Assembly (NCBI GenBank): GCA_023395595.1
Contig: JAEWYO010000060.1
Span: 124,001-188,000, forward strand
Source of the DNA: Bacillota bacterium
GTDB lineage: Bacteria > Bacillota > Clostridia > Christensenellales > CAG-138
DNA: 64,000 bases
Direction: 5' to 3'
Positions 55,879-64,000 of this stretch are shown here, in pieces. The notes under the pieces are model-generated. The model saw only the letters and a list, made by a program, of their open reading frames with translations. It was not told the origin of the DNA and did not search any database. Each line of letters starts with the position of its first letter. Position 1 is the stretch's first letter. Made by a program: the position numbers and the translations under genes.

Positions 55879-56832
55879 TTGCAGAAACGACGTGTGAAAA
55901 CAACCATATTCCTGACTCTGACCGCCGCGCTTGCGCTGGCTCTCGCCGGATGCGAGGCTGCGGCGGTTCAGACGATGGAAGTTGCGCTCGCAACACCGTC
56001 TCCGATGCCACATGTCTTTTCCATTCACGAAGCAAAACCTGGTGAACAGCCCGCCTATGGCATCACGGTGCTTTCACCGTATCAGGGAACGCTACAGGAC
56101 GACGGTACCTATTTAACCGAAGACGGAGAGCGGTTGCCCGTGATGGACGTCGTCGATCCGACTCCGACGATACCACTCACGCCAACGCCGGTTCCGACTG
56201 CGCCGCCGCCCACGCCTACACCGACCCCTTCGCCTACGCCGACGGCAACACCGATCCCGACCGAGGAGCCGGAGCCGACCGCAAAAGCGACAAAGAAACC
56301 AACCAGCACGCCAAAACCAACCAGCAAACCGACCAGCACGCCAAAGGCGACGCCGACCGCCGCGCCGGAGGAGACCTTTGTGATTACACCGGAGCCGACG
56401 GCGATACCGACACAGGCACCGACCGCGACACCCGTGCAGACCTCGTCTCAAGAGCCGCCGAGTGTATCCGGTCCCTACAGCGGAGAAGATGTACTTCTGG
56501 CGGCGCGTGTGGCATATTTTGAATCCGGTAGGTCGGAGGATGGCTATCGCGCAGTGCTTTGCGTGATTGTCAATCGCGTAGAGTCGAGCAAGTGGCCGAA
56601 TTCCGTCCATGACGTGGTCTATCAAAAGAGCCAGTTTTCGGTGGTCGGCAGGAGCGACTTTTTAACAAAGACGATTCCTGACAGCGTGATCAACTACGCC
56701 AACGACGTGCTCAACAACGCAAACCGCCTGCTGGCGACGGACGTGATGTCGTTTCGCAGCGCACAGACGGACAAAACCTGGGGCACCCGCACCTATGCCG
56801 GCACCTATGGCGGCAACGATTTTTATAGCTGA
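55879..56832 (+). CDS. Lipoprotein with SleB-type cell-wall hydrolase domain
   Basis: 317 residues, TTG start preceded by GAAGG. A lipoprotein signal ends in the lipobox LAGC (about residue 24). After a small N-terminal region, a long Pro/Thr/Ala linker (about 95-195) spaces the domain from the membrane. The C-terminal domain (about 205-317) matches Hydrolase_2 (SleB/CwlJ): LLAARVAYFESG, the catalytic-type Glu, and AVLCVIVNRVESSKWPNSV. SleB enzymes cut spore cortex peptidoglycan; the lipid anchor may point to a vegetative or spore-membrane role. Specificity is unproven. Confidence 0.87.
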   Translation: MQKRRVKTTIFLTLTAALALALAGCEAAAVQTMEVALATPSPMPHVFSIHEAKPGEQPAYGITVLSPYQGTLQDDGTYLTEDGERLPVMDVVDPTPTIPLTPTPVPTAPPPTPTPTPSPTPTATPIPTEEPEPTAKATKKPTSTPKPTSKPTSTPKATPTAAPEETFVITPEPTAIPTQAPTATPVQTSSQEPPSVSGPYSGEDVLLAARVAYFESGRSEDGYRAVLCVIVNRVESSKWPNSVHDVVYQKSQFSVVGRSDFLTKTIPDSVINYANDVLNNANRLLATDVMSFRSAQTDKTWGTRTYAGTYGGNDFYS

Positions 56833-57138
56833 AGCGTGGAAATCTGCGCGTCAGATGCCGCAAAATAAAGATGAACATAACCCCGCGCACGGGCAGAGCA
56901 AAAAATATGCTTGTTGCGCGGGCAAAAAATACACTATACTCTAACTATCAACGAAAAAGCCGCACCGCGGTTTATTTTCGCGTCAACGAAGTTTTTCAGC
57001 GGGCAACTCTGCGCCGTTGATCGCATAACGGGAATTGAATGGGAAGTAACGGGCGAAGAATGCCCGAAAACGGGAAGCGGGAAACCGCAAGGGATTTTTG
57101 ATTGGTAATTTTGAAAGAAAATTGGGGAAAGAAACAAA
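56833..57138. other. Intergenic region before RNase J gene (306 bases)
   Basis: It holds a promoter (56911-56940) and a leader of about 190 bases. A short open frame at 56911-57108 lacks a ribosome site and family features; I see no gene in it. Confidence 0.6.
56911..56940 (+). promoter_or_regulatory. Promoter of RNase J gene
   Basis: -35 TTGTTG (56911-56916), 18-base spacer, -10 TATACT (56935-56940). Confidence 0.6.
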
Positions 57139-58785
57139 ATGGCAAGTAAGCTAAAGATTATACCGCTCGGAGGCATGGGCGAAATCGGGAAGAACATGAC
57201 CGCGTTTGAATACGGCAACGACATGATCGTTGTTGATTGCGGCATCAGCTTTCCGGACGACGACATGCCCGGCATCGACGTGGTCATACCGGACATGACG
57301 TATCTGCGCGAGAACCGCGCAAAATTCAAGGGGTTCATGATCACCCACGGACATGAGGATCACATCGGTGCGCTGCCCTATGCGCTCAAAGAATTTGATG
57401 TGCCGGTCTATGGCACCGCATTTACCATTGCGCTGATCGAGCACAAGCTGGAAGAAGCGCGTGTGAGCAACAAGAAACTCACCGTCGTAAAACCCGGTGA
57501 TACGGTGGAACTCGGCTGCTTTAAGGTGGAGTTCATTAAAACGGGGCATTCCATCGCGGGGGCTGTTGCGCTGGCGATCAATACACCCATCGGCACGGTG
57601 ATTCACACCGGTGACTTCAAGGTGGACTTTACGCCCATCGATGGCGAACCCATCGACATCATCCGCTTTGCGCACTATGGCGCGCGGGGTGTGCTTGCGC
57701 TGATGAGCGACAGCACCAACATCGAAAGCCCAGGGCACACGCAGAGCGAACGCGAGATCGGAAAAACGTTTGAATACTATTTTGACGTGGCGGAAGGACG
57801 CATCATCGTGGCATCCTTTGCCAGCAACGTTTACCGCATCCAGCAGGTTGCGGATGTTGCGGTCAGCCATGGGCGTGTGATCTGCTTCCAGGGCAGAAGC
57901 ATGGAGCAGGTCGTGCAGATCGCCGTGCGGTTGGGCTACCTCAAGATTCCGCCGGAGAGCATTGTGAAGGTGGATCAGCTCAAGCGCTATCGCGACGACC
58001 AGATCTGCGTGATCACCACCGGCAGCCAGGGCGAACCCATGAGCGGCCTGTTTCGCATGGCGACGGCGACGCACCGCCTGAACATTGGCAAAGGGGACAC
58101 GGTGATTATTTCCGCCTCCGCGATTCCGGGCAACGAGGTCGGTGTGTCCCGCGTGATCAACCAGCTCTACCAAAAAGGCGCGCAGGTGATCTACAACCGC
58201 ATGGCGGACGTTCACGTTTCAGGCCACGCCTGCCGCGAAGAACTGCGTCTCATGATGGAGCTCACCAAACCGAAATTCTTCATACCGGTGCATGGAGAAT
58301 ACCGACATCTGATGATGCATGGCAAGCTCGCACAGGAGATGGGCATTCCGGCGGAGAACACGTTTATCGCTGACTGCGGAGACGTGATCGAACTCACTCA
58401 GCGCGGCGGAAGAAAGGCGGCAACCGTCACCTCCGGTGCAGTCATGGTGGACGGCATCGGCGACATCGACGACGTGGTGCTCAAAGATCGCAAGACGCTC
58501 TCGCAGGATGGTCTTGTGGTTGCGGTGCTCACGCTCGATAGCGAGACGGGGCGCATGCTTGCCGCGCCGGAGATCGTCTCCCGCGGGTTTGTGTATATGC
58601 GCGACAGCGAAGAACTCATCGCGGACATTAAGACCCTGCTCGTGAAAGAGACACGGAAGTTTGAGGGTGCGGATCGCAGCGACTACGCCAACATCAAGGC
58701 CGGCGTGAAGAACGCGCTGAAATCCTTCCTCAAAAACCGGACAAAACGCACGCCGATGATCATGCCGATCATCATCGAGATATAA
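57139..58785 (+). CDS. Ribonuclease J
   Basis: 548 residues. The metallo-beta-lactamase motif THGHEDHIGALPY is complete, with later ligands in TGHSIAGAV and HTGDFK. The beta-CASP domain (about 210-370) and the conserved VHVSGHACREELRLMM and PVHGEYRH segments follow; a C-terminal domain ends the protein. RNase J has endonuclease and 5'-exonuclease activity and is central to Bacillota mRNA decay. Whether it is J1- or J2-type is not decidable. Confidence 0.96.
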   Translation: MASKLKIIPLGGMGEIGKNMTAFEYGNDMIVVDCGISFPDDDMPGIDVVIPDMTYLRENRAKFKGFMITHGHEDHIGALPYALKEFDVPVYGTAFTIALIEHKLEEARVSNKKLTVVKPGDTVELGCFKVEFIKTGHSIAGAVALAINTPIGTVIHTGDFKVDFTPIDGEPIDIIRFAHYGARGVLALMSDSTNIESPGHTQSEREIGKTFEYYFDVAEGRIIVASFASNVYRIQQVADVAVSHGRVICFQGRSMEQVVQIAVRLGYLKIPPESIVKVDQLKRYRDDQICVITTGSQGEPMSGLFRMATATHRLNIGKGDTVIISASAIPGNEVGVSRVINQLYQKGAQVIYNRMADVHVSGHACREELRLMMELTKPKFFIPVHGEYRHLMMHGKLAQEMGIPAENTFIADCGDVIELTQRGGRKAATVTSGAVMVDGIGDIDDVVLKDRKTLSQDGLVVAVLTLDSETGRMLAAPEIVSRGFVYMRDSEELIADIKTLLVKETRKFEGADRSDYANIKAGVKNALKSFLKNRTKRTPMIMPIIIEI

Positions 58786-58794
58786 GGGGAACCC

Positions 58795-59136
58795 ATGGTT
58801 TACGATACCGCAAAGCTGCTGGCAAACGAGCTCAAAAGCAGCATCGAATACCGCGAATATAGCGAGGCAAAGGCACGCGCGATGGAAAACAGCACCACAC
58901 GCACGCTAATTGACGAATACAACAAACTACAAATCCACGCGCAGGCGGCGATGATTGCCGGTGATCGCGAGAGCGAATCGCTCCAGAAGCTCCAAAAGAT
59001 CGGCGAACTGCTTCAATTTGATGCGGATGCATCCGCCTATCTGATGGCGGAGTTCCGCCTCAAGCGGATGCTGGGTGATGTATACAAAATCCTCGCTGAT
59101 GCGGTGGAGATCGACCTCGGCGCACTGGAAGGATAA
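58795..59136 (+). CDS. YlbF/YmcA-family protein
   Basis: 113 residues, AAGGGGA upstream, nine bases after the RNase J stop. All-helical with the pattern LLANELKSSIEYREYSEAKA and a central NKLQIHAQAAM, matching the DUF964/YlbF group. In B. subtilis YlbF, YmcA and YaaT form the Y-complex that steers RNase Y-dependent mRNA maturation. Adjacency to an RNase J gene supports an RNA-decay role here. Confidence 0.85.
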   Translation: MVYDTAKLLANELKSSIEYREYSEAKARAMENSTTRTLIDEYNKLQIHAQAAMIAGDRESESLQKLQKIGELLQFDADASAYLMAEFRLKRMLGDVYKILADAVEIDLGALEG

Positions 59137-59196
59137 TATTCCATCCAGAGTGACGAACTTTTGCCCCGACGGGCATACCAACGGAGAAACAGAAGA

Positions 59197-60360
59197 ATGC
59201 CAATGAACGAAAAACCCGAAAAGCGCTACACGAAAAAACAAAAGCGCATGCGCAAACTCTGGCTCGGCATCCGACCGACTGTGGTGATGCTTGTGAGTCT
59301 TGTAATCGTCTTTCTGCTTGCGCAGACAACGATCAACTATGTGCTTGCCAAATACATTGAACCGGTGGACAGGAGTGACGCGACTCCCATCGAGGTCACG
59401 ATTCCCGCTTCCTCATCCGCGAGCAGTATCGCACGAATTCTCTACGGTGCTTGCGGCTATGACAAGGATGGTTTGATCTCCAGTACGGCGGCGTTTAAGG
59501 TGTATGTCGATTTTGTCGGCAAGGCAAACAGCTTGAAGGCCGGCACCTATGTGTTGAGTAAGAACATGAGCATCAAGCAGATCGTGGAGGAGCTTTGCGA
59601 AGGCAATCCCGCCAAGGCAACGGTCAAATTTACGATTCCGGAAGGCTACACGATTCAAAACATCGCAAAAGTCCTGCAGGAAAAGGGATTGATTCAGAAC
59701 GAAGACCAGCTCTATGTTGCGGCGCGAACGGGCGAAGCATTCACAAACTTTGCGTTTATTGCCGACGCGGGCGCAACGATGAACGCGGCCTCGCGCTCCT
59801 ATGTGCTGGAAGGGTATCTCTTCCCGGACACGTATGAGGTTTATGCGGACGCGAGCGTGGAGACGATTCTCATCAAGATGCTCAACCGCTTCAACGAGGT
59901 GTATTCGGAGGACTATGTCACCCGCGCGCAGCAGCTTGGGCTGACGATGGATCAGGTGGTCACGTTGGCGTCGCTCATCGAGCGCGAAGCGGCAGCGGCG
60001 GGAGACTTCTCTAAAGTGTCCGCCGTGTTCCATAACCGTCTCAAGCAAGATATGCCGCTGCAAAGCTGCGCGAGCTTGTCCTACGCGTTGGGTGTGACGA
60101 AGTATGTCTTCAACGCAACAGAACAGGCGACGGAATCGTTCTACAACACCTATAAATTCAAAGGGCTTCCGGTCGGCCCCGTTTGCAATCCCGGCAAAGC
60201 AGCCATCGAGGCGGCGTTGTATCCCAACGAGCAGTTCCTCGCGGACGGCTACCTCTTCTTCTGCAACCAGAACCCGAAGGAGACAAGCGAGCTGGTGTTT
60301 GCAAAGACCTATGAGGAGCACGAGCAAAACGTAGAAAAATATCAGCAATATTGGGGGTAA
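59197..60360 (+). CDS. mltG: Endolytic murein transglycosylase MltG
   Basis: 387 residues from ATG 59197 (GGAG ten bases upstream). A basic cytoplasmic start, one membrane helix (about 28-50), a LysM-like segment (KFTIPEGYTIQNIAKVLQEK) and the YceG catalytic domain with ASLIEREAAAAGDFSKVSAV (catalytic Glu) and KGLPVGPVCNPGKAAIEAAL. It cleaves nascent glycan strands and can set peptidoglycan chain length. It is closed by a strong terminator. Confidence 0.95.
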   Translation: MPMNEKPEKRYTKKQKRMRKLWLGIRPTVVMLVSLVIVFLLAQTTINYVLAKYIEPVDRSDATPIEVTIPASSSASSIARILYGACGYDKDGLISSTAAFKVYVDFVGKANSLKAGTYVLSKNMSIKQIVEELCEGNPAKATVKFTIPEGYTIQNIAKVLQEKGLIQNEDQLYVAARTGEAFTNFAFIADAGATMNAASRSYVLEGYLFPDTYEVYADASVETILIKMLNRFNEVYSEDYVTRAQQLGLTMDQVVTLASLIEREAAAAGDFSKVSAVFHNRLKQDMPLQSCASLSYALGVTKYVFNATEQATESFYNTYKFKGLPVGPVCNPGKAAIEAALYPNEQFLADGYLFFCNQNPKETSELVFAKTYEEHEQNVEKYQQYWG

Positions 60361-60375
60361 ACCAAGATCGCACAC

Positions 60376-60405
60376 ACTCCGGCGGGGAATCCGCCGGAGT
60401 TTTTT
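60376..60405 (+). terminator. Intrinsic terminator of mltG
   Basis: Perfect 10-bp stem ACTCCGGCGG/CCGCCGGAGT with a 5-base loop and six Ts. Confidence 0.93.
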
Positions 60406-60457
60406 CACAAAACGCGTGAAAACACAGGATTGCGGCGTTCCCGCAAGATCATTTTTA

Positions 60458-60486
60458 TTGCCCGTGTGAAACATCTGTGGTAATAT
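60458..60486 (+). promoter_or_regulatory. Promoter of the M24 peptidase gene
   Basis: -35 TTGCCC (60458-60463), 17-base spacer, extended -10 TGGTAATAT (60478-60486), nine bases before the ATG at 60495. If correct the message would be nearly leaderless. Confidence 0.45.
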
Positions 60487-60494
60487 AACTTCGT

Positions 60495-61562
60495 ATGAAA
60501 AAGAGAATTGAAGCATTACGTAAAAGCCTTTCGGCAGCATCTCTCGATGCGGCGCTGATCACCAGCCGGGAAAACATCCGTTATTATTCGGGGTTTACCA
60601 GCTCGGACGGCATCTTTCTTGTCACACACAAAAGCACCTATCTTGTGACCGATTTTCGCTATACGATTCAAGCGAACGCGCAGACGAAAGGCCTCTGTGA
60701 AGTCATTGAGGCAGGATTTGCGGAGCAGTTGAGTCGCATTCGCGGGTTTCTTGCGCAGGACGGCTGTAAGCGCGCCGGGTTTGAAGAAGGCGCGATGACA
60801 GTTGGCGCGTTTCGTGACTACGAAGCAATGCCGGTGGAATGGGTCGCGTTTGGCGGTTCCATCACGCTGCCGCGCCTCTATAAGAGCGCGGAGGAGATCG
60901 AATCCCTCCAGGCTGCGCAAAGCATTGCGGACAAGAGCTTTCATGAGTGGCTTGGACGCATCGGCGCGGGCATGAGCGAACTGGAAGCCACGGCAGAACT
61001 CAACTACGTTTGCTCAAAAAACGGGAGCGAAGCGCCTTCGTTTGACCCGATCATCGCGGCGGGTCCAAATGGTGCCATGCCGCATGCGGTGCCGGGCACG
61101 CGCAAATTTCAAACAGGCGATCTTGTGACGGCGGACTTCGGCTGCATGGTCAACGGGTATCATTCCGACATGACTCGTACCTTTGCCATCGGTAGCATCG
61201 ACGCGCTGAGCAAAGAGATTTATGAGATCGTCAAGACCGCACAGCAGATGGCGCTCGATAAACTCAAAAGCGGCATCAGCGGGCGCGCGCTGGACGCAGT
61301 CGCGCGGGACTACATCACGCAAAAAGGCTACGGCAAGCAGTTTGGCCACGGGCTAGGCCACGGTGTCGGGCTTGAGATTCACGAACCGCCGCGTGCTTCC
61401 TTCACCAGCGAAGACACGCTCACAAGCGGGATGACCATCACCGTGGAACCCGGCATCTATGTGGAAGGCAAATGCGGTGTGCGCATCGAAGACTGCTGCG
61501 TGGTCACGGATGAGGGATACCTGAACCTCGCCAGCGTGACAAAAGAGCTCATCACGATTTGA
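60495..61562 (+). CDS. M24-family Xaa-Pro aminopeptidase/dipeptidase
   Basis: 355 residues. A creatinase N domain (about 1-125) precedes the pita-bread domain. The five metal ligands are recognisable: ADFGCM and HSDMTRTF (Asp), HGLGHGVGLEIHE (His), TVEPGIYV (Glu) and VRIEDCCVV (Glu). It removes N-terminal residues before proline or splits Xaa-Pro dipeptides. The gene before efp is the standard Bacillota arrangement (YqhT type). An inverted repeat AGCATG/CATGCT follows in the gap before efp. Confidence 0.94.
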   Translation: MKKRIEALRKSLSAASLDAALITSRENIRYYSGFTSSDGIFLVTHKSTYLVTDFRYTIQANAQTKGLCEVIEAGFAEQLSRIRGFLAQDGCKRAGFEEGAMTVGAFRDYEAMPVEWVAFGGSITLPRLYKSAEEIESLQAAQSIADKSFHEWLGRIGAGMSELEATAELNYVCSKNGSEAPSFDPIIAAGPNGAMPHAVPGTRKFQTGDLVTADFGCMVNGYHSDMTRTFAIGSIDALSKEIYEIVKTAQQMALDKLKSGISGRALDAVARDYITQKGYGKQFGHGLGHGVGLEIHEPPRASFTSEDTLTSGMTITVEPGIYVEGKCGVRIEDCCVVTDEGYLNLASVTKELITI

Positions 61563-61660
61563 GCTGCGCGCTTCAGACAAAACAACAGAAATTTTAGCAT
61601 GACGCATGCTGAACAATCATAAAAAAGAATGAGTATCAGAATAACGGAGGAATCAACCAT

Positions 61661-62218
61661 ATGATCAGTGCAGGCGAATTCAGAAAGGGCATGACCCTCG
61701 AGATCGACGGGAATGTCTGGCAGATTGCCGATTTTCAGCATGTCAAGCCCGGCAAAGGCGCGGCCTTTGTACGCACCCGCCTCAAGAACGTCATGACCGG
61801 CGCGGTGCTGGAGCGCACCTTTAACCCGACGGACAAATACCCGCCGGCACACATCGAGACCAAGGAAATGCAGTACCTCTATGAAGACGGCGGCCTGTAT
61901 TATTTCATGGACGTCGAGAGCTACGAGCAGATCCCGCTCAACCACGATCAGGTGGAAGACGCGATTGCGTTCATCATCGAAAATCAGAACGTTAAGATTC
62001 GCTTCTTCAAGGGCGCGCCGTTCTCCGTGGAAGCGCCGAACTTTGTTGAACTGCTGATCACGCATTCCGAACCCGGCGTGCGCGGAGACACCGCAACTGG
62101 CACCACAAAGCCCGCGACGCTTGAGACCGGCTACACGCTCAACGTTCCGCTGTTTGTCAACGAAGGCGACCGCATCCGCGTGGACACCCGCACGGGCGAA
62201 TACATGGAGCGCGTCTAA
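61661..62218 (+). CDS. efp: Translation elongation factor P
   Basis: 185 residues, ACGGAGGA upstream. Three beta-barrel domains; the loop with the tip lysine reads [15 protein letters not shown], and the C-terminal signature [17 protein letters not shown] is complete. EF-P rescues ribosomes stalled on polyproline. It would help translate the Pro-rich tails seen in IF-2, DivIVA and the SleB-type lipoprotein of this window. Confidence 0.98.
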   Translation: MISAGEFRKGMTLEIDGNVWQIADFQHVKPGKGAAFVRTRLKNVMTGAVLERTFNPTDKYPPAHIETKEMQYLYEDGGLYYFMDVESYEQIPLNHDQVEDAIAFIIENQNVKIRFFKGAPFSVEAPNFVELLITHSEPGVRGDTATGTTKPATLETGYTLNVPLFVNEGDRIRVDTRTGEYMERV

Positions 62219-62275
62219 ACAACAATCCCCACGAAACAAGTTGTTCGGCAACGAACGGAAAGACGAGGGAATTTT

Positions 62276-62671
62276 ATGAGTTTCATCTCTGAAAAGGTAG
62301 CATATCTCGACGGGCTGGCTGATGGCCTGAAGCTTTCGGAAGAGGGCACGGACAAGGTTTTGCGCGGTATCATCGATACACTCGGCGCAATTGCAGAGGC
62401 ACTGGAAGAGCAGGACGAGAGCATCGACGATCTTTCGGATTGCGTGGACGGCATCTATGACGAGCTGGACGATATCGAGAGCGCCATCGACGACGAATTT
62501 GACGGCGATCTGGATGAAGACGACTTCATCGAGGTTGTTTGCCCGCATTGCGGCGAGACCGTGTATTTCGACGAAGACATGATCGACAGCGATGACGGCT
62601 TGATCTGCCCGAACTGCAACGAGACCATCGACTTCGAAATCCCCGGCGCCGACGAGGAAGAAGACGAGTAA
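62276..62671 (+). CDS. Acidic protein with C-terminal zinc ribbon (CD1247-like)
   Basis: 131 residues, very acidic. An N-terminal helical segment (MSFISEKVAYLDGLADGLKL, about 1-60) is followed by an Asp/Glu-rich stretch and a zinc ribbon CPHCGETVYF..CPNCNETIDF (about 85-118). Proteins of this make-up, with a CD1247-type N-terminal domain, are known from Clostridia but have no assigned function. Position after efp suggests, without proving, a link to translation. Terminator follows. Confidence 0.75.
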   Translation: MSFISEKVAYLDGLADGLKLSEEGTDKVLRGIIDTLGAIAEALEEQDESIDDLSDCVDGIYDELDDIESAIDDEFDGDLDEDDFIEVVCPHCGETVYFDEDMIDSDDGLICPNCNETIDFEIPGADEEEDE

Positions 62672-62700
62672 TCATTCGAGTGAATCCCGCACGGTAAAAC

Positions 62701-62733
62701 AAACCCTGTTCGCGTAAGTGGACGGGGTTTTTT
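62701..62733 (+). terminator. Intrinsic terminator of efp unit
   Basis: 11-pair imperfect stem (AAACCC with GGGTTT at the base, two G-T pairs inside), 8-base loop, six Ts. Confidence 0.8.
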
Positions 62734-62812
62734 CGCGCGCAAAATGCCGCAAAACAAGGAGATTCCTGCAATGCGGCGAATATCTATAGCTGGAAACGGA
62801 GGTTGCCGGCAC

Positions 62813-63832
62813 ATGACACAGGAAAACCCGAGGCAATACTATGAGCGACTGGAGGCGGAGACACTCTCGCCTTTTGCCACACTTTCAAAGAACACGCGCG
62901 GGCGTGTCACGCCAATTGAACCGTGCCAGATTCGCACGGAGTTCATCCGCGATCGCGACCGTATCTTACACAGTAAGTCGTTTCGGCGGCTCAAACATAA
63001 AACACAGGTGTTTCTCTCTCCGCAAGGGGATCATTACCGCACGCGGTTGACTCATACGCTAGAGGTTTCCCAGATCGCGCGGACGATTTCCCGCGCGCTG
63101 CGGCTCAACGAAGATCTCACCGAGGCGATTTCGATGGGGCACGACCTGGGGCATACGCCGTTTGGACACTCCGGCGAGGATGTGCTCAACGCTCTGCTCC
63201 CGGACGGGTTTGAGCACAACGAGCAGAGCCTGCGCGTGGTGGAAAAACTGGAGAACGACGGCGAAGGGCTCAACCTCACCTTTGAAGTGCGTGACGGAAT
63301 CTTAAACCACAAGAAGAACGGACATCCGGCAACGCTTGAAGGCTCCGTCGTTTCACTGGCCGACCGCATTGCATACATCAACCACGACATTGATGACGCA
63401 ATCCGTGCTGGCGTACTGCACGAAAGCGATCTGCCGGAGGCATGCGTTCGTGTGCTTGGCAACAGTCACGGCAGGCGCATCAACACCATGATTCTGGATG
63501 TGGTGGAGCAGAGCGCGGGCAAGCCGATTGTGAAAATGAGTGAGCGGATGTATGAGCAGTTCGACGCGCTAAGGGATTTTATGTTTGACAACGTCTATAA
63601 GAACCCGAAGGCCAAGAGCGAGGAAGAAAAAGCAAAGCGCGTGATCAAAGAGCTGTTTGAATACTATCTGGCACATATCGATCTGTTGACGGGAGAATAT
63701 GCCAAGTATCTGGCGACAGACGGAAAAGAGCGCGCGGTTGCGGACTATATCGCAGGTATGACGGACAACTATGCGGTTGCGGAATACATGCGCATATTCG
63801 TGCCGAAATCCTGGATGGACTTGACGACTTGA
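62813..63832 (+). CDS. Deoxyguanosinetriphosphate triphosphohydrolase-like protein
   Basis: 339 residues from ATG 62813 (GGAGG ten bases upstream); an ATG at 62771 with AAGGAG is a strong alternative, adding 14 residues. The HD-domain metal ligands are in RLTHTLEVSQIAR and GHDLGHTPFGHSGE, and LSKNTRGR plus SFRRLKHKTQVF are family marks. It hydrolyses dGTP (or other dNTPs) to the nucleoside and triphosphate. In Bacillota this gene usually precedes dnaG and sigA, which would lie beyond the window. Confidence 0.92.
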   Translation: MTQENPRQYYERLEAETLSPFATLSKNTRGRVTPIEPCQIRTEFIRDRDRILHSKSFRRLKHKTQVFLSPQGDHYRTRLTHTLEVSQIARTISRALRLNEDLTEAISMGHDLGHTPFGHSGEDVLNALLPDGFEHNEQSLRVVEKLENDGEGLNLTFEVRDGILNHKKNGHPATLEGSVVSLADRIAYINHDIDDAIRAGVLHESDLPEACVRVLGNSHGRRINTMILDVVEQSAGKPIVKMSERMYEQFDALRDFMFDNVYKNPKAKSEEEKAKRVIKELFEYYLAHIDLLTGEYAKYLATDGKERAVADYIAGMTDNYAVAEYMRIFVPKSWMDLTT

Positions 63833-64000
63833 GCCAATACAGACCACGTAAGCAAGAAAAACTTTTGTGATTTTGCAGGAAAGCACGCACCGTGGTCGAA
63901 TTATACATTCTGGTCAAGCCAAGAATGCAAAAGGCCACAGATGTGAATTACGAGAAGAGAGCCCAGTAACAGCGAACAGAGGCGTTTCCACGTCCGGTCG

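Noticed and set aside
63842..63897. Inverted repeat GACCACG/CGTGGTC near the window end
   Set aside because: Seven-base arms with a loop of more than 40 bases and no T-run; likely chance or part of a leader whose gene is outside the window.

Overview
This 64 kb window is a dense, almost entirely plus-strand stretch of chromosome from a low-redundancy, moderately GC-rich Gram-positive bacterium. The gene content (SepF and DivIVA, RNase J, YlxM with Ffh, YlbF family, RbgA, TrmFO, HslUV, a SleB-type hydrolase, zinc-binding L32, dimeric dUTPase, an acidic zinc-ribbon protein of clostridial type) points to Bacillota, class Clostridia. Placement below class is not decidable from the window. No rRNA, tRNA, CRISPR, insertion sequence or prophage was seen. 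The window opens inside an ABC exporter and closes just after a dGTPase-like gene.

Layout. 1-4.7 kb is the most accessory part: the 3' part of an ABC exporter, a secreted or membrane-tethered barnase with its barstar-like inhibitor, and a membrane HEAT-repeat protein overlapping a degenerate family-2 glycosyltransferase. 5-8.7 kb holds a pseudouridine synthase, an OadG/biotin carrier/OadA decarboxylase set without a beta subunit, and pgsA. 8.7-21.7 kb is the classic translation superoperon rimP-nusA-rnpM-ylxQ-infB-rbfA-nrnA-truB-ribF-rpsO-pnp followed by an M16 peptidase. 21.7-25.5 kb carries a dUTPase, a HlyD-like membrane protein, yggS, sepF and divIVA (cell division). 25.6-37.3 kb has a YgiQ-type radical SAM protein, then yceD-rpmF, plsX, acpP, rnc-smc-ftsY and ylxM-ffh (fatty acid and phospholipid synthesis, RNA processing, chromosome and SRP functions). 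37.4-42.5 kb is rpsP-khpA-rimM-trmD, a DMT transporter, rplS, rbgA, rnhB and yraN.

42.7-47.0 kb is a glycosylation block inserted in an otherwise conserved gene string: a 1276-residue fusion of two GT-C glycosyltransferase modules plus a GtrA-family protein. 47.1-55.8 kb resumes the string with yifB, dprA, topA, trmFO, hslV and hslU. 55.9-63.8 kb has a lipoprotein SleB-type hydrolase, RNase J, a YlbF-family protein, mltG, an M24 peptidase, efp, an acidic zinc-ribbon protein and a dGTPase-like HD protein.

Regulatory reading. Strong sigma-A-type promoters and intrinsic terminators cut the window into transcription units, and several leaders look structured: two hairpins ahead of rimP, a compact three-way junction filling the topA leader, and nested hairpins ahead of hslV. 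The items most worth a second look are the topA leader, the barnase/barstar pair, the HEAT/glycosyltransferase pair, and the inserted double GT-C fusion. I did not find convincing evidence for a wholly new multi-gene defence or metabolic system.
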